Shown: positions 8,728 to 16,484 of the stretch, in pieces
How the letters are laid out: each line of letters begins with the position of its first letter
Numbering within the stretch: the stretch's first letter is position 1
DNA from: Burkholderiaceae bacterium
Lineage (GTDB): Bacteria; Pseudomonadota; Gammaproteobacteria; Burkholderiales; Burkholderiaceae_C
DNA: 64,000 nucleotides
Direction: 5' to 3'
Assembly: GCA_026125795.1 (NCBI GenBank)
Contig: JAHCKM010000003.1
Span: 186,001-250,000 of the forward strand
Translations under genes and position numbers: made by a program
Notes under the pieces: generated by a model
Database searches by the model: none
What the model saw: only the letters and a program-made list of their open reading frames with translations
What the model was told of the DNA's origin: nothing

Positions 8728-9921
8728 ATGGTTGCCGACCGGACCCTGCGCGCCGCGCGTCGAATGTTCATGGTTCTGCGGCTGCTGTTGCCGGCCGCGC
8801 TGATCGGCTGCGGCGGCGTGGACAGCGGCGGCACCGGTGCGTCGCTCGGCTACGGACCAATCACCGGGCTTGGCTCGATCATCGTCAACGGCGTGCGCTT
8901 CGACGAAAGCAACGCGACCATCACCGATGAAGACGGTCTGGCGGTGGCACGCGAGCGGCTCCAGCTGGGCGTGATGACCAGCGTCGAGGCGTCGGCCATC
9001 ACTGGGCCGGCCGGCGATCGGCGCGCTACGGCACACCGCGTGCGCCTCTTCAGCGAGCTGATCGGCCCGATCGGGGCGATCGATTCGACCGCGCAGACCA
9101 TCGAGGTGCTGCAACAGCCGGTCCGCATCACGCCGGCGACGGTGTTCGGCGACGGACTTTCTTCAGGCCTGGCAAGCCTGCAAGCCGGCATGGTGGTCGA
9201 GGTCTTCGCCCAGCTCGACAGCGAGAGCGGCCGCTATGCGGCCAGCCGCGTCGAGCTGCGCTCCGCTGCAGCGTCCTATTCGGTGCGCGGTACGGTCGGG
9301 CAGGTCGATGCCGGAGCACGAACGTTCACGCTCGGGGCGCTGGTTGTGGACTACTCGCAGGTCTCCGCAAGCGACGCCGCCCGGGCGGTGGCAGGCGCCC
9401 AAGTTCGCGTGCGGTTGCAGACGTCGCCCACCGGCGCAGGGACCTGGCGCGCCACCTCGGTGTCGTCCGGGCAGCGGTCGATCGCCGATGCCGACGAGGC
9501 ACACATCGAAGGGCGCGTCTCCGCGTTGGAGTCGGCGCAGCGCTTCAGCATCGACGGGGTCCCGATCGACGCGAGCGCCGCCGCGTTCCCCGACGGAACC
9601 GGCGCGATCGTGCTTGGCGCGCGTGTCAGCGTCGAGGGCTCGGCGCGCGGCGGCGTGGTCTTTGCCAAGGAGGTCCATGTCGAGGGCGAGGAGGACGGGT
9701 CGAACTCGACCTATGAGGTGCATGGAACCGTCCAATCGCTCGATGCAGCCGCCAGGACAATGGTCGTGCGCGGCCTTGCGATCGACTTTTCAGGCACCGT
9801 CAGGTTCGAGAACGGAACGGTCGATGACCTGCGCGTCGGGCGGTCGGTCGAGGTCGAGGCCGTTCTGCAGCCCGATGGCGTCGGCTTGATCGCACGCAAG
9901 ATATCGTTCGAGGGAAGCTGA
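8728..9921 (+). CDS. DUF5666 repeat lipoprotein
   Basis: This is a 397-residue lipoprotein. The lipobox L-I-G-C places the acylated cysteine at residue 28. The mature part consists of repeated beta modules of about 70 residues (VRGTVGQVDAGARTFTLGAL, VHGTVQSLDAAARTMVVRGL, with GM.VEV or GR.VEVEA motifs), the pattern of DUF5666 OB-like domains. It starts one base after the DUF6502 stop. Function is unknown. Location in the outer membrane, facing the periplasm or the exterior, is inferred only from the lipobox. Confidence 0.8.
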   Translation: MVADRTLRAARRMFMVLRLLLPAALIGCGGVDSGGTGASLGYGPITGLGSIIVNGVRFDESNATITDEDGLAVARERLQLGVMTSVEASAITGPAGDRRATAHRVRLFSELIGPIGAIDSTAQTIEVLQQPVRITPATVFGDGLSSGLASLQAGMVVEVFAQLDSESGRYAASRVELRSAAASYSVRGTVGQVDAGARTFTLGALVVDYSQVSASDAARAVAGAQVRVRLQTSPTGAGTWRATSVSSGQRSIADADEAHIEGRVSALESAQRFSIDGVPIDASAAAFPDGTGAIVLGARVSVEGSARGGVVFAKEVHVEGEEDGSNSTYEVHGTVQSLDAAARTMVVRGLAIDFSGTVRFENGTVDDLRVGRSVEVEAVLQPDGVGLIARKISFEGS

Positions 9922-9942
9922 GCGCCGGCGTCGAAATCGGCC

Positions 9943-10992
9943 TCAATCGCGCGACGCGCGGTGTGTGCCGAACAGGCGCTGCAGGTCCGCCGTGCTGCGG
10001 CTGCCGAAGGCCCGGCCATGCTGCGCGAGCCAATCGAGCGCGCGTTGACGACCGCCGTCGCGCAAGCGCTCGAGCAGCGGCCTGTGCGCGATGAGCCGGC
10101 TGTCGCCGTGCAGGCCGGAGAGGTGATCGTCGCCGTCGACGACATGCCAGTGCGTGCGCCGCAGGCGGCGCTCGAGCGGGCCGCGCGGCCACCAGCCATG
10201 CCGCGACCATTCAACCGCTTCGGCGATCAGCCGCATTTCGCGCAGATAGCCGGCGTTGAACGCGATCTCCAGCGATCGTTCGCGGATCTCCTCGGCGCTC
10301 TTCGGCGTGCCACCGAGCTGCCATGGACTCAGCATCACGATCATCAGATCGCGCAGAGCGCTCGCTTGCAGCAGCGGCCACACCGGCGGATTGGCGCTGA
10401 AGCCGCCGTCCCAGTACGGCTCGCCGTCTATATCGACCGACGGGTGCAGCGTCGGCAGGCAAGCCGATGCCAACACCGCGTCAAGCGACAGCTCGCGCGT
10501 GCCGAACACGCGCAGCCGGCCGGTGTTGGCGTGGGTGGCAGCGATGTGCAGCTCGATCCGGTTCTGGGCGCGCAGGCGCTCGAAGTCGACGCGGCGTGCC
10601 AGCAGTTCGCGCAGCGGGTGGATGCGCATCGGGTTGGCCTGTGCCGGTGACATCCATTGGGTCCAGCGCATCATCCACGTGGCGCCGGGCGACAGCCGCT
10701 GGCCGTCACCCGACAGCAGGCCCAGCGCCTCCCACGGCACCGAGCGACCCAGGTCCTGCCAGAAGTCGGACAGCACGGCGCGCGCCGCGTCGCGGCCGCC
10801 CTCGATCAGCCCATGGGCGAGCAGCACGGCGTTCATCGCGCCGGCACTGGCCCCGCTGACTGCCACGATCGGGTTGGGCGTGTGCTCGAGCAGCGCATCG
10901 AGCACGCCCCAGGTGAACGCGCCGTGCGCGCCGCCGCCTTGCAGCGCCAGGCCCAGCGGCGCGCGCTGCCGCAGAGGAAGCAGCCCGATCAT
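9943..10992 (-). CDS. Patatin-like phospholipase
   Basis: The 349-residue acyl hydrolase is of the patatin family. The oxyanion-hole glycine run (LQGGGAHGAF), the nucleophile elbow GASAG and the DGG of the catalytic Asp (YWDGGFSANPP) are all present and in order. The Ser-Asp dyad is therefore intact and lipid or acyl-ester hydrolysis is expected. No signal peptide is evident, so it is probably cytosolic or membrane-associated. Its ATG at 10992 overlaps the stop of the upstream secreted-protein gene (ATGA), so the two are translationally coupled. It converges on the DUF5666 gene with about 20 bp between stops. Confidence 0.9.
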   Translation of the reverse strand: MIGLLPLRQRAPLGLALQGGGAHGAFTWGVLDALLEHTPNPIVAVSGASAGAMNAVLLAHGLIEGGRDAARAVLSDFWQDLGRSVPWEALGLLSGDGQRLSPGATWMMRWTQWMSPAQANPMRIHPLRELLARRVDFERLRAQNRIELHIAATHANTGRLRVFGTRELSLDAVLASACLPTLHPSVDIDGEPYWDGGFSANPPVWPLLQASALRDLMIVMLSPWQLGGTPKSAEEIRERSLEIAFNAGYLREMRLIAEAVEWSRHGWWPRGPLERRLRRTHWHVVDGDDHLSGLHGDSRLIAHRPLLERLRDGGRQRALDWLAQHGRAFGSRSTADLQRLFGTHRASRD

Positions 10993-11660
10993 CGTGCGCA
11001 GCGCTCGCCGGCCATCGCGACGATGCGACCGTCGGCGTGTTCCACCCAGGCGCGCGCAAACAGGCGCTCGGGCTTGGCGGTCTCGGGCCAACGCATCGCC
11101 TGCACCACGCGCCACGGCTTGCCGCTGAGCCGCTCGCCCGGCTGGAACGGCCCGGCCACGGTGCGCACCAGCTGGCGCGGCACCGTCGTGCCATCGGTGC
11201 CCGACGGCACCGATTCGACCAGCGCGATCCAAACGCGGCTGCCGGCGGGCCAGCGGCCGCGGCCGTCGAGCTGCACGCCGATGTAGCCGTTGAACGCCGG
11301 CCCCGCCGCCACCGTCAGCCGTGTGCGGCCGGCCGTGCGTGCCACGTTGCGGTGCACGGCCGGACGCTTCTCGTCGATACCGGCGTTCAACGCGCGGCGC
11401 GCGCGGTCGGCCGCTTCGTCGGGCGCGGCGGCCGACAGCGGCGCGTCATCGCCGCTTGCCGAAGGCACGATCCAATCGAGCAGCCATTCGCCCGGCGATG
11501 CCCTGGTGGTCGACGCATCGGTCCAGCAATCGGCGCATTGAGCGCTGATGAAACGCTCGAGCACGGCCGCGTGCGCGGGCGGGCACGGCGCGCTGTGCAC
11601 CGCTTGCGCGTGCACGCTGCCGGCGAACACGGCAGCGACTCCTAGAATGAATGCATGCAT
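10989..11660 (-). CDS. Secreted protein of unknown function
   Basis: The 223-residue protein begins with a signal peptide (MHAFILGVAAVFAGSVHAQ). The mature region has Cys residues at CPPAH and CADCW and a C-terminal pair (GERCAR). The CADCW string resembles a thioredoxin-like CXXC, but I see no full thioredoxin fold. I recognise no family. The stop overlaps the patatin gene start. The proposed ATG at 11660 lies inside a 10-bp palindrome that also supplies the UvrD start on the other strand. Confidence 0.7.
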   Translation of the reverse strand: MHAFILGVAAVFAGSVHAQAVHSAPCPPAHAAVLERFISAQCADCWTDASTTRASPGEWLLDWIVPSASGDDAPLSAAAPDEAADRARRALNAGIDEKRPAVHRNVARTAGRTRLTVAAGPAFNGYIGVQLDGRGRWPAGSRVWIALVESVPSGTDGTTVPRQLVRTVAGPFQPGERLSGKPWRVVQAMRWPETAKPERLFARAWVEHADGRIVAMAGERCAR

Positions 11661-14054
11661 GAGGCCGATTCTCCAAGCAATTCGCACGCCCAAGCGCTTC
11701 GGCCGACATCGTCGCCCTTGCTCGCGAATCTCAATCCCGAACAGCTGGCTGCGGTCACGCTGCCGCCGCAGCCGGCGCTGATCCTGGCCGGGGCCGGTTC
11801 CGGCAAGACGCGTGTGCTGACCACGCGCATCGCGTGGCTGCTGGCCACCGGCCAGGTGTCGCCGGGCGGCGTGCTCGCCGTCACATTCACCAACAAGGCG
11901 GCCAAGGAGATGCTGACGCGACTGTCGGCGATGCTGCCGGTCCACGTGCGCGGCATGTGGATCGGCACGTTCCACGGCTTGTGCAATCGTTTCCTGCGCG
12001 CGCACTGGAAGCTGAGCTGCTTGCCGCAGTCGTTCCAGATCCTCGACTCGGGCGATCAGCAATCCGCGGTCAAGCGCGTGATCAAGGCGATGAACCTCGA
12101 TGAGGAGCGCTTCGTGCCGCGCCAGGTGAGCTGGTTCATCGCCGCCAGCAAAGAGGAGGGCTTGCGTCCGCGCGACGTCACGGCCACCGACCCGCAGACG
12201 CGCAAGATGGTCGAGATCTACCAGGCCTACGAAGACCAGTGCCAGCGCGAAGGCGTGGTGGATTTCGCCGAGCTGATGCTGCGTTCCTACGAGATCCTGC
12301 GCGACAACGACCCATTGCGCGAGCATTACCAGCGGCGCTTTCGCCACGTGCTGGTCGACGAGTTCCAGGACACCAACCGCCTGCAGTACCTGTGGCTGCA
12401 GATGTTTGCGCCGCCCGGAGCCCAGGGACAGGGGGTGTTCGCTGTCGGCGACGACGACCAGAGCATCTACGCGTTTCGCGGCGCGCAGGTCGGCAACATG
12501 GCGCTGTTCGAGCGCGAGTACGGCGTGCGCGACGTGATCAAGCTGGAGCGCAACTACCGCTCGTTCGGCAACATCCTCGATGCCGCCAACGCGCTGATCG
12601 CGCACAACGCCAAGCGCCTGGGCAAGAACCTGCGAACCGAGGCTGGCGCCGGCGAACCGGTGCGGGTGGTCGAGGCCAACAGCGACTATGCCGAGGCGCA
12701 GTGGCTGCTGGAGGAGCTGCAGCAGCTGCACCGCGCCGGCACGGCGCGCAGCGAGCTGGCGGTGCTCTACCGCAGCAACGCGCAGAGCCGTGTGCTGGAG
12801 AGCGCGCTGTTCAACGCCGGCGTGCCGTACCGCGTGTACGGCGGGCTGCGCTTCTTCGAGCGCGCCGAGGTCAAGCACGCGCTGGCCTATCTGCGGTTGA
12901 TCGAGAACCCGAACGACGACACCTCTTACCTGCGCGTGGTGAACTTCCCCACGCGCGGCATCGGTGCGCGTTCGATCGAGCAGCTGCAGGACGCCGCCCG
13001 GGTGAGCGGGCGCAGCCTGTACCAGAGCGCCGGCGCGCTGACCGGCAAGTCGGGCGGCAACCTGCGCGCCTTCAACGCGCTGCTCGATGCGATGCGCGAG
13101 GCCACGCGCGGCTCGACCTTGCGCAAGATCATCGAGCACGTGCTCCATGCCACCGGACTGATCGACTTCTACCGCACGGAGAAGGAAGGCGCCGACCGCA
13201 TCGAGAACCTGGAGGAGCTGGTCAACGCCGCCGAAGCCTTCGTCACGCAGGAAGGCTTCGGCAAGGACGCTGTGGCGCTGCCGATCGACGAAACCGCCGG
13301 CGCGATCGCGCAAGGTACGCCTGGTGCGGTGGCCGCTGTCGAGGTCACGCCCGATGCCGAGACCGGCGAGATCCAGTCGCCGCTGGCGGCGTTCCTGACG
13401 CATGCCGCGCTCGAGGCGGGCGACAACCAGGCGCAGGCGGGGCAGGATGCGGTGCAGCTGATGACGGTGCACAGCGCCAAGGGCCTGGAGTTCGACTGCG
13501 TGTTCATCACCGGGCTCGAGGAAGGCCTGTTCCCGCATGAGAACTCGCTGTCCGACGTCGATGGGCTGGAAGAAGAACGCCGCCTGATGTACGTGGCGAT
13601 CACGCGTGCGCGCAAGCGGCTGTACCTCTCGTTCAGCCAGACGCGCATGCTGCACGGCCAGACGCGCTACCACGTCAAGAGCCGTTTCTTCGACGAGCTG
13701 CCCGACGGCGCGCTCAAGTGGCTGACTCCGCGCACGCAGGGCTTCGGCTCGGGCTATGCGCGCGAGTACCAGCAGGCCTGGACACGCGGCACGGGCCTGG
13801 GCTCGGTGATCGGCGTGGGACGCATCGACGACGAAGCGGCCGCGGCGATCGATCGGCGCCGCAGCGTCGCGGCGCCGTCAGGCAACGGGCCGGCGTTTCG
13901 GGTGGGCCAGAGCGTGTTCCACACCAAGTTCGGCGAAGGCGTGGTGATCACGCTCGAAGGGCAGGGCGACGATGCTCGCGCGCAGATCAACTTTGGCCGG
14001 CACGGCGCGAAGTGGCTGGCGCTTGCGGTGGCCAAGCTGACGCCGATCACCTGA
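11655..14054 (+). CDS. uvrD: UvrD-family DNA helicase II
   Basis: This 799-residue superfamily 1A helicase contains Walker A (AGAGSGKT, residues 45-52), TFTNKAA, the Walker B motif DEFQDTN, motif III VGDDDQSIYAFRG, TVHSAKGLEFD and VAITRARKRLYL. The C-terminal Tudor-like domain (VFHTKFGEGVV ... GAKWL) is the one that contacts RNA polymerase in UvrD/PcrA. It unwinds DNA 3'-5' in nucleotide excision and mismatch repair. The length is normal, slightly longer than E. coli UvrD. The start at 11655 overlaps the divergent gene's start by six bases. A TTG at 11718 would give a more usual N-terminus for the family. Confidence 0.95.
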   Translation: MHEADSPSNSHAQALRPTSSPLLANLNPEQLAAVTLPPQPALILAGAGSGKTRVLTTRIAWLLATGQVSPGGVLAVTFTNKAAKEMLTRLSAMLPVHVRGMWIGTFHGLCNRFLRAHWKLSCLPQSFQILDSGDQQSAVKRVIKAMNLDEERFVPRQVSWFIAASKEEGLRPRDVTATDPQTRKMVEIYQAYEDQCQREGVVDFAELMLRSYEILRDNDPLREHYQRRFRHVLVDEFQDTNRLQYLWLQMFAPPGAQGQGVFAVGDDDQSIYAFRGAQVGNMALFEREYGVRDVIKLERNYRSFGNILDAANALIAHNAKRLGKNLRTEAGAGEPVRVVEANSDYAEAQWLLEELQQLHRAGTARSELAVLYRSNAQSRVLESALFNAGVPYRVYGGLRFFERAEVKHALAYLRLIENPNDDTSYLRVVNFPTRGIGARSIEQLQDAARVSGRSLYQSAGALTGKSGGNLRAFNALLDAMREATRGSTLRKIIEHVLHATGLIDFYRTEKEGADRIENLEELVNAAEAFVTQEGFGKDAVALPIDETAGAIAQGTPGAVAAVEVTPDAETGEIQSPLAAFLTHAALEAGDNQAQAGQDAVQLMTVHSAKGLEFDCVFITGLEEGLFPHENSLSDVDGLEEERRLMYVAITRARKRLYLSFSQTRMLHGQTRYHVKSRFFDELPDGALKWLTPRTQGFGSGYAREYQQAWTRGTGLGSVIGVGRIDDEAAAAIDRRRSVAAPSGNGPAFRVGQSVFHTKFGEGVVITLEGQGDDARAQINFGRHGAKWLALAVAKLTPIT

Positions 14055-14073
14055 GCCGGCGGCACTCGCGTGA

Positions 14074-14913
14074 CTACGCGCCGTCTTCGGCGCGCGCGGC
14101 CACAGGCCGCTCCCCATCCTGATCCTCGTCGGGGCTGCCGAAACAATCGACGAAGCTGAACCACAACGACACGTAGAACGCCGTCGACAGCGTGAGCGCG
14201 AGCGCCGGCACGATCAGCACGATCGACGAGCGCGCGCCCAGCGCACCGGCCAGCAGGCCCACCGTGAGGCTCAACACCGCCGATGCGGCCGCCCAGGCCA
14301 GCCCATAGAGCAGATAAGCCCCTTTGGCCCGCCACACGCCCAGCGTGCTGGAGAACAGCGACTGCCACACGCCCTGACCGCCCCACAGCACCAGCGCCGG
14401 CGCATGCCAGAACGGCACCGACAGCAGCGTGGCCAACAGGGCAAATCCCATCAGGCCGTTGGAGATGCGCGGGTCGGCGGTGGCCAGGGCCGCCTGCTCG
14501 CTCGACGGGCCATGTTCGGCGATGGCCTGGCGCAACTGCTCCATTGAATCGCCATAGATCCAACCGGTGATCATCACGATGCCGAGCGCACCCAGGCCAT
14601 ACAGGCCGCACAGCACCAGCAGGCTGCGTCGCCGCGCGGGCGCGCCGACGAGCGGCTCGACAAACTGTCCCGGATGCGCCGGCCCGCCGCGCAACACCGA
14701 CCGCGACGCCACCATGAAGCCCAGCGACAGCAACGGCAGGGCCGCGAGCGCGAGCACGCCCACCACTGGCAGCGCCATCCACACGCCGCTGACCAGCAGG
14801 AAGAGCAACAGCATCGCGCTGAACGCGATCGGCCGGCGCAGGAACAGGCGCGCGCCGTCGCGCACCCAGGTCCAGCCCTGGCGCATGGCGACGGTTTGAA
14901 GTTTCAGGCCCAT
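14074..14913 (-). CDS. BPSS1780 family membrane protein
   Basis: The 279-residue integral membrane protein has about six hydrophobic segments. The N-terminal signature (LQTVAMRQGWTWVRDGARLFLRRP) matches BPSS1780 proteins common in Burkholderiales. Function is unknown. It is last in a minus-strand group DUF2782-thrB-BPSS1780, about 80 bp after thrB. The ATG at 14913 gives the canonical N-terminus; a further upstream ATG at 14952 adds a low-complexity stretch and was rejected. Confidence 0.85.
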   Translation of the reverse strand: MGLKLQTVAMRQGWTWVRDGARLFLRRPIAFSAMLLLFLLVSGVWMALPVVGVLALAALPLLSLGFMVASRSVLRGGPAHPGQFVEPLVGAPARRRSLLVLCGLYGLGALGIVMITGWIYGDSMEQLRQAIAEHGPSSEQAALATADPRISNGLMGFALLATLLSVPFWHAPALVLWGGQGVWQSLFSSTLGVWRAKGAYLLYGLAWAAASAVLSLTVGLLAGALGARSSIVLIVPALALTLSTAFYVSLWFSFVDCFGSPDEDQDGERPVAARAEDGA

Positions 14914-14994
14914 CGGATCAATGGCCGGGCCGGCAGGGCCATGCCGGGCCACCGCGGCGGCGTGGGCGAAAAACGAACAGCGCGCAGGCCCACA

Positions 14995-15963
14995 TCATCT
15001 CGGCGGGTGCCACGGCGTCTCCACCCGGTGGCGCAGCAGGCGCTCGAAGTGATGCGGGTCCTTGGGCTGCAGCAATGCCGCGTCGCGCGGCAGGAGCAGG
15101 TCGGCCAGCCGCGACAGCCAGAAGCGCAGCGCCGCGGCGCGCAACAGCGCGGGAAACAGCCGGTGCTCGGTGGGCGTGAGCGCGCGGCGCTCGCCATAGG
15201 CGGCGAGCAAGGCGCCGGCGCGCGCGTCGTCGATGCGGCCGGTTTCATCGGCCAGGCACCAGTCGTTGACGCACACCGCAAGGTCGAACAACAGCGTGTC
15301 GACGCCTGCGAAATAGAAGTCGATGCAGCCGCTCAGGTGCTCGTGGCCATCGGGTCCCTCGAACAGCACGTTGTCGCGAAACAGATCGGCATGCACGGCG
15401 GCGCGCGGCAGCCCGTTGTAGGCCGCCGAAGCGGCCAGCTGCTGCTGGAATGCGATCTCCGCGTCGAGCAGCGCGGCCGCATCGGCGTCGAGGAACGGCC
15501 GCACCTGCGGCGCGGTGGCCTGCCACCACGCCAGGCCGCGCAGGTTGGGCTGCGTGCCCGGGAAGTCCACCGCGCCGGCGTGCAGCCCCACCAGCGCATG
15601 GCCAAGCGCCGCGCAGTGATGCGTGCCCGGCGCCTCGACGTGGCGCCCGACGAGGCGCGTGCACAGCGCCGCCGGCTTGCCGCGCAGCGTGTGCACCAGC
15701 GTGCCGTCGGCCGCCGCGCGCGGTTCGGGCACCGGCAGCTTGTGGCGTGCCAGGTGCTGCATCAGCTGCAGATAAAACGGCAGCTGCCGGTGCGTCAGGC
15801 GTTCGAACAGCGTCAGCACCCACGCGGCACTGGCGGTGGTGACGAAGTAGTTGGTGTTCTCGATGCCGGCATGCACCGGTTCAACCGAAAGCAGCTCGCC
15901 GGCCTGCAGGTGCGCGACGAACGCGCGCACCTCGTCGTCGGTCAGCTCGGTGAAGACCGCCAT
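14995..15963 (-). CDS. thrB: Homoserine kinase, ThrB type II
   Basis: The 322-residue enzyme is of the aminoglycoside-phosphotransferase-like homoserine kinase class found in Pseudomonas and Burkholderiales. MAVFTELTDDEVRAF is the typical start. The catalytic loop HADLFRDNVLF and the metal-binding stretch CIDFYFAGVDTLLFDLA are intact. It phosphorylates L-homoserine in threonine biosynthesis, in the cytosol. It lies 26 bp downstream of the DUF2782 gene and is divergent from polA, the same neighbourhood as in Pseudomonas (polA, DUF2782, thrB). Confidence 0.95.
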   Translation of the reverse strand: MAVFTELTDDEVRAFVAHLQAGELLSVEPVHAGIENTNYFVTTASAAWVLTLFERLTHRQLPFYLQLMQHLARHKLPVPEPRAAADGTLVHTLRGKPAALCTRLVGRHVEAPGTHHCAALGHALVGLHAGAVDFPGTQPNLRGLAWWQATAPQVRPFLDADAAALLDAEIAFQQQLAASAAYNGLPRAAVHADLFRDNVLFEGPDGHEHLSGCIDFYFAGVDTLLFDLAVCVNDWCLADETGRIDDARAGALLAAYGERRALTPTEHRLFPALLRAAALRFWLSRLADLLLPRDAALLQPKDPHHFERLLRHRVETPWHPPR

Positions 15964-15989
15964 GCGTGCGTGCGCTCAGCGCCGGGGGA

Positions 15990-16283
15990 TCAAAAAGAGA
16001 ACAGCTGCCACAAGCGCTGGCCGCTCAGCCCCTTGTTTTGCGACGCATCGCGACCCGCATCGGGCGGCACGATCTCGTAGGGCCGGACGCCCGAGGCCTT
16101 GGGCGACACCGTGATGCGCTGCACCTGCCCGCGCACGCGCAGCTCCTCGATGCGTACCTTGTCGTCCTCGACCACCGTGCGCTTGATCTCGGGCTCGGAG
16201 CGGATGTTGGGCGTTTGCGCGAGCGCCGGCGTCGACGCGGCCATGCCGACCGCCACACCCAGGCACCACAGACGCGCATCCAT
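15990..16283 (-). CDS. DUF2782 family periplasmic protein
   Basis: The 97-residue protein has a signal peptide (MDARLWCLGVAVGMAASTPALA) and a short mature domain (RRT/VRIEELRVRGQVQRITV ... YEIVPP). Position between polA and thrB and the size fit DUF2782. Function is unknown. It heads the minus-strand thrB unit. An upstream in-frame start at 16355 would bury the signal peptide and was rejected. Confidence 0.7.
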   Translation of the reverse strand: MDARLWCLGVAVGMAASTPALAQTPNIRSEPEIKRTVVEDDKVRIEELRVRGQVQRITVSPKASGVRPYEIVPPDAGRDASQNKGLSGQRLWQLFSF

Positions 16284-16385
16284 GCGCCTGATTCTACGGT
16301 CCCGGATCAACCCTCCCATCGACGCACAATGGCGATATGAGACCCCCACGCTCAATTCTTTGGCTGCGGCCGGCGCGTCGCGCCT

Positions 16386-16406
16386 TCACATCGCTGCGCG
16401 ATGTGA
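16386..16406. repeat. Hairpin repeat, small type
   Basis: TCACATCGC-TGC-GCGATGTGA is a perfect 9-bp stem with a three-base loop. The same core recurs, extended to 12 bp with one mismatch, at 50226-50252 and 50312-50338. It lies between the divergent DUF2782 and polA genes and is immediately followed by the larger hairpin element. Confidence 0.6.
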
Positions 16407-16420
16407 GCCTGCGCCGCAAC

Positions 16421-16484
16421 CTTCGGTTGTCGCTGCCCCCGGAGGGGGCGCGTCAGCAGCTTCGGGCGGCCGGGCGCTGCTGAC
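16421..16484. repeat. Dispersed GC-rich hairpin element, copy A
   Basis: The element has a CGCTGCCCCC/GGAGGGGGCG stem followed by GTCAGCAGC (16452-16460) pairing perfectly with GCTGCTGAC (16476-16484) around a TTCGGGCGGCCGGGC loop. The last base of the stem directly precedes the polA ATG at 16485. Related copies are at 20903-20973 and 56465-56539. In a transcript the hairpin would cover the ribosome binding site of polA. Confidence 0.7.
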
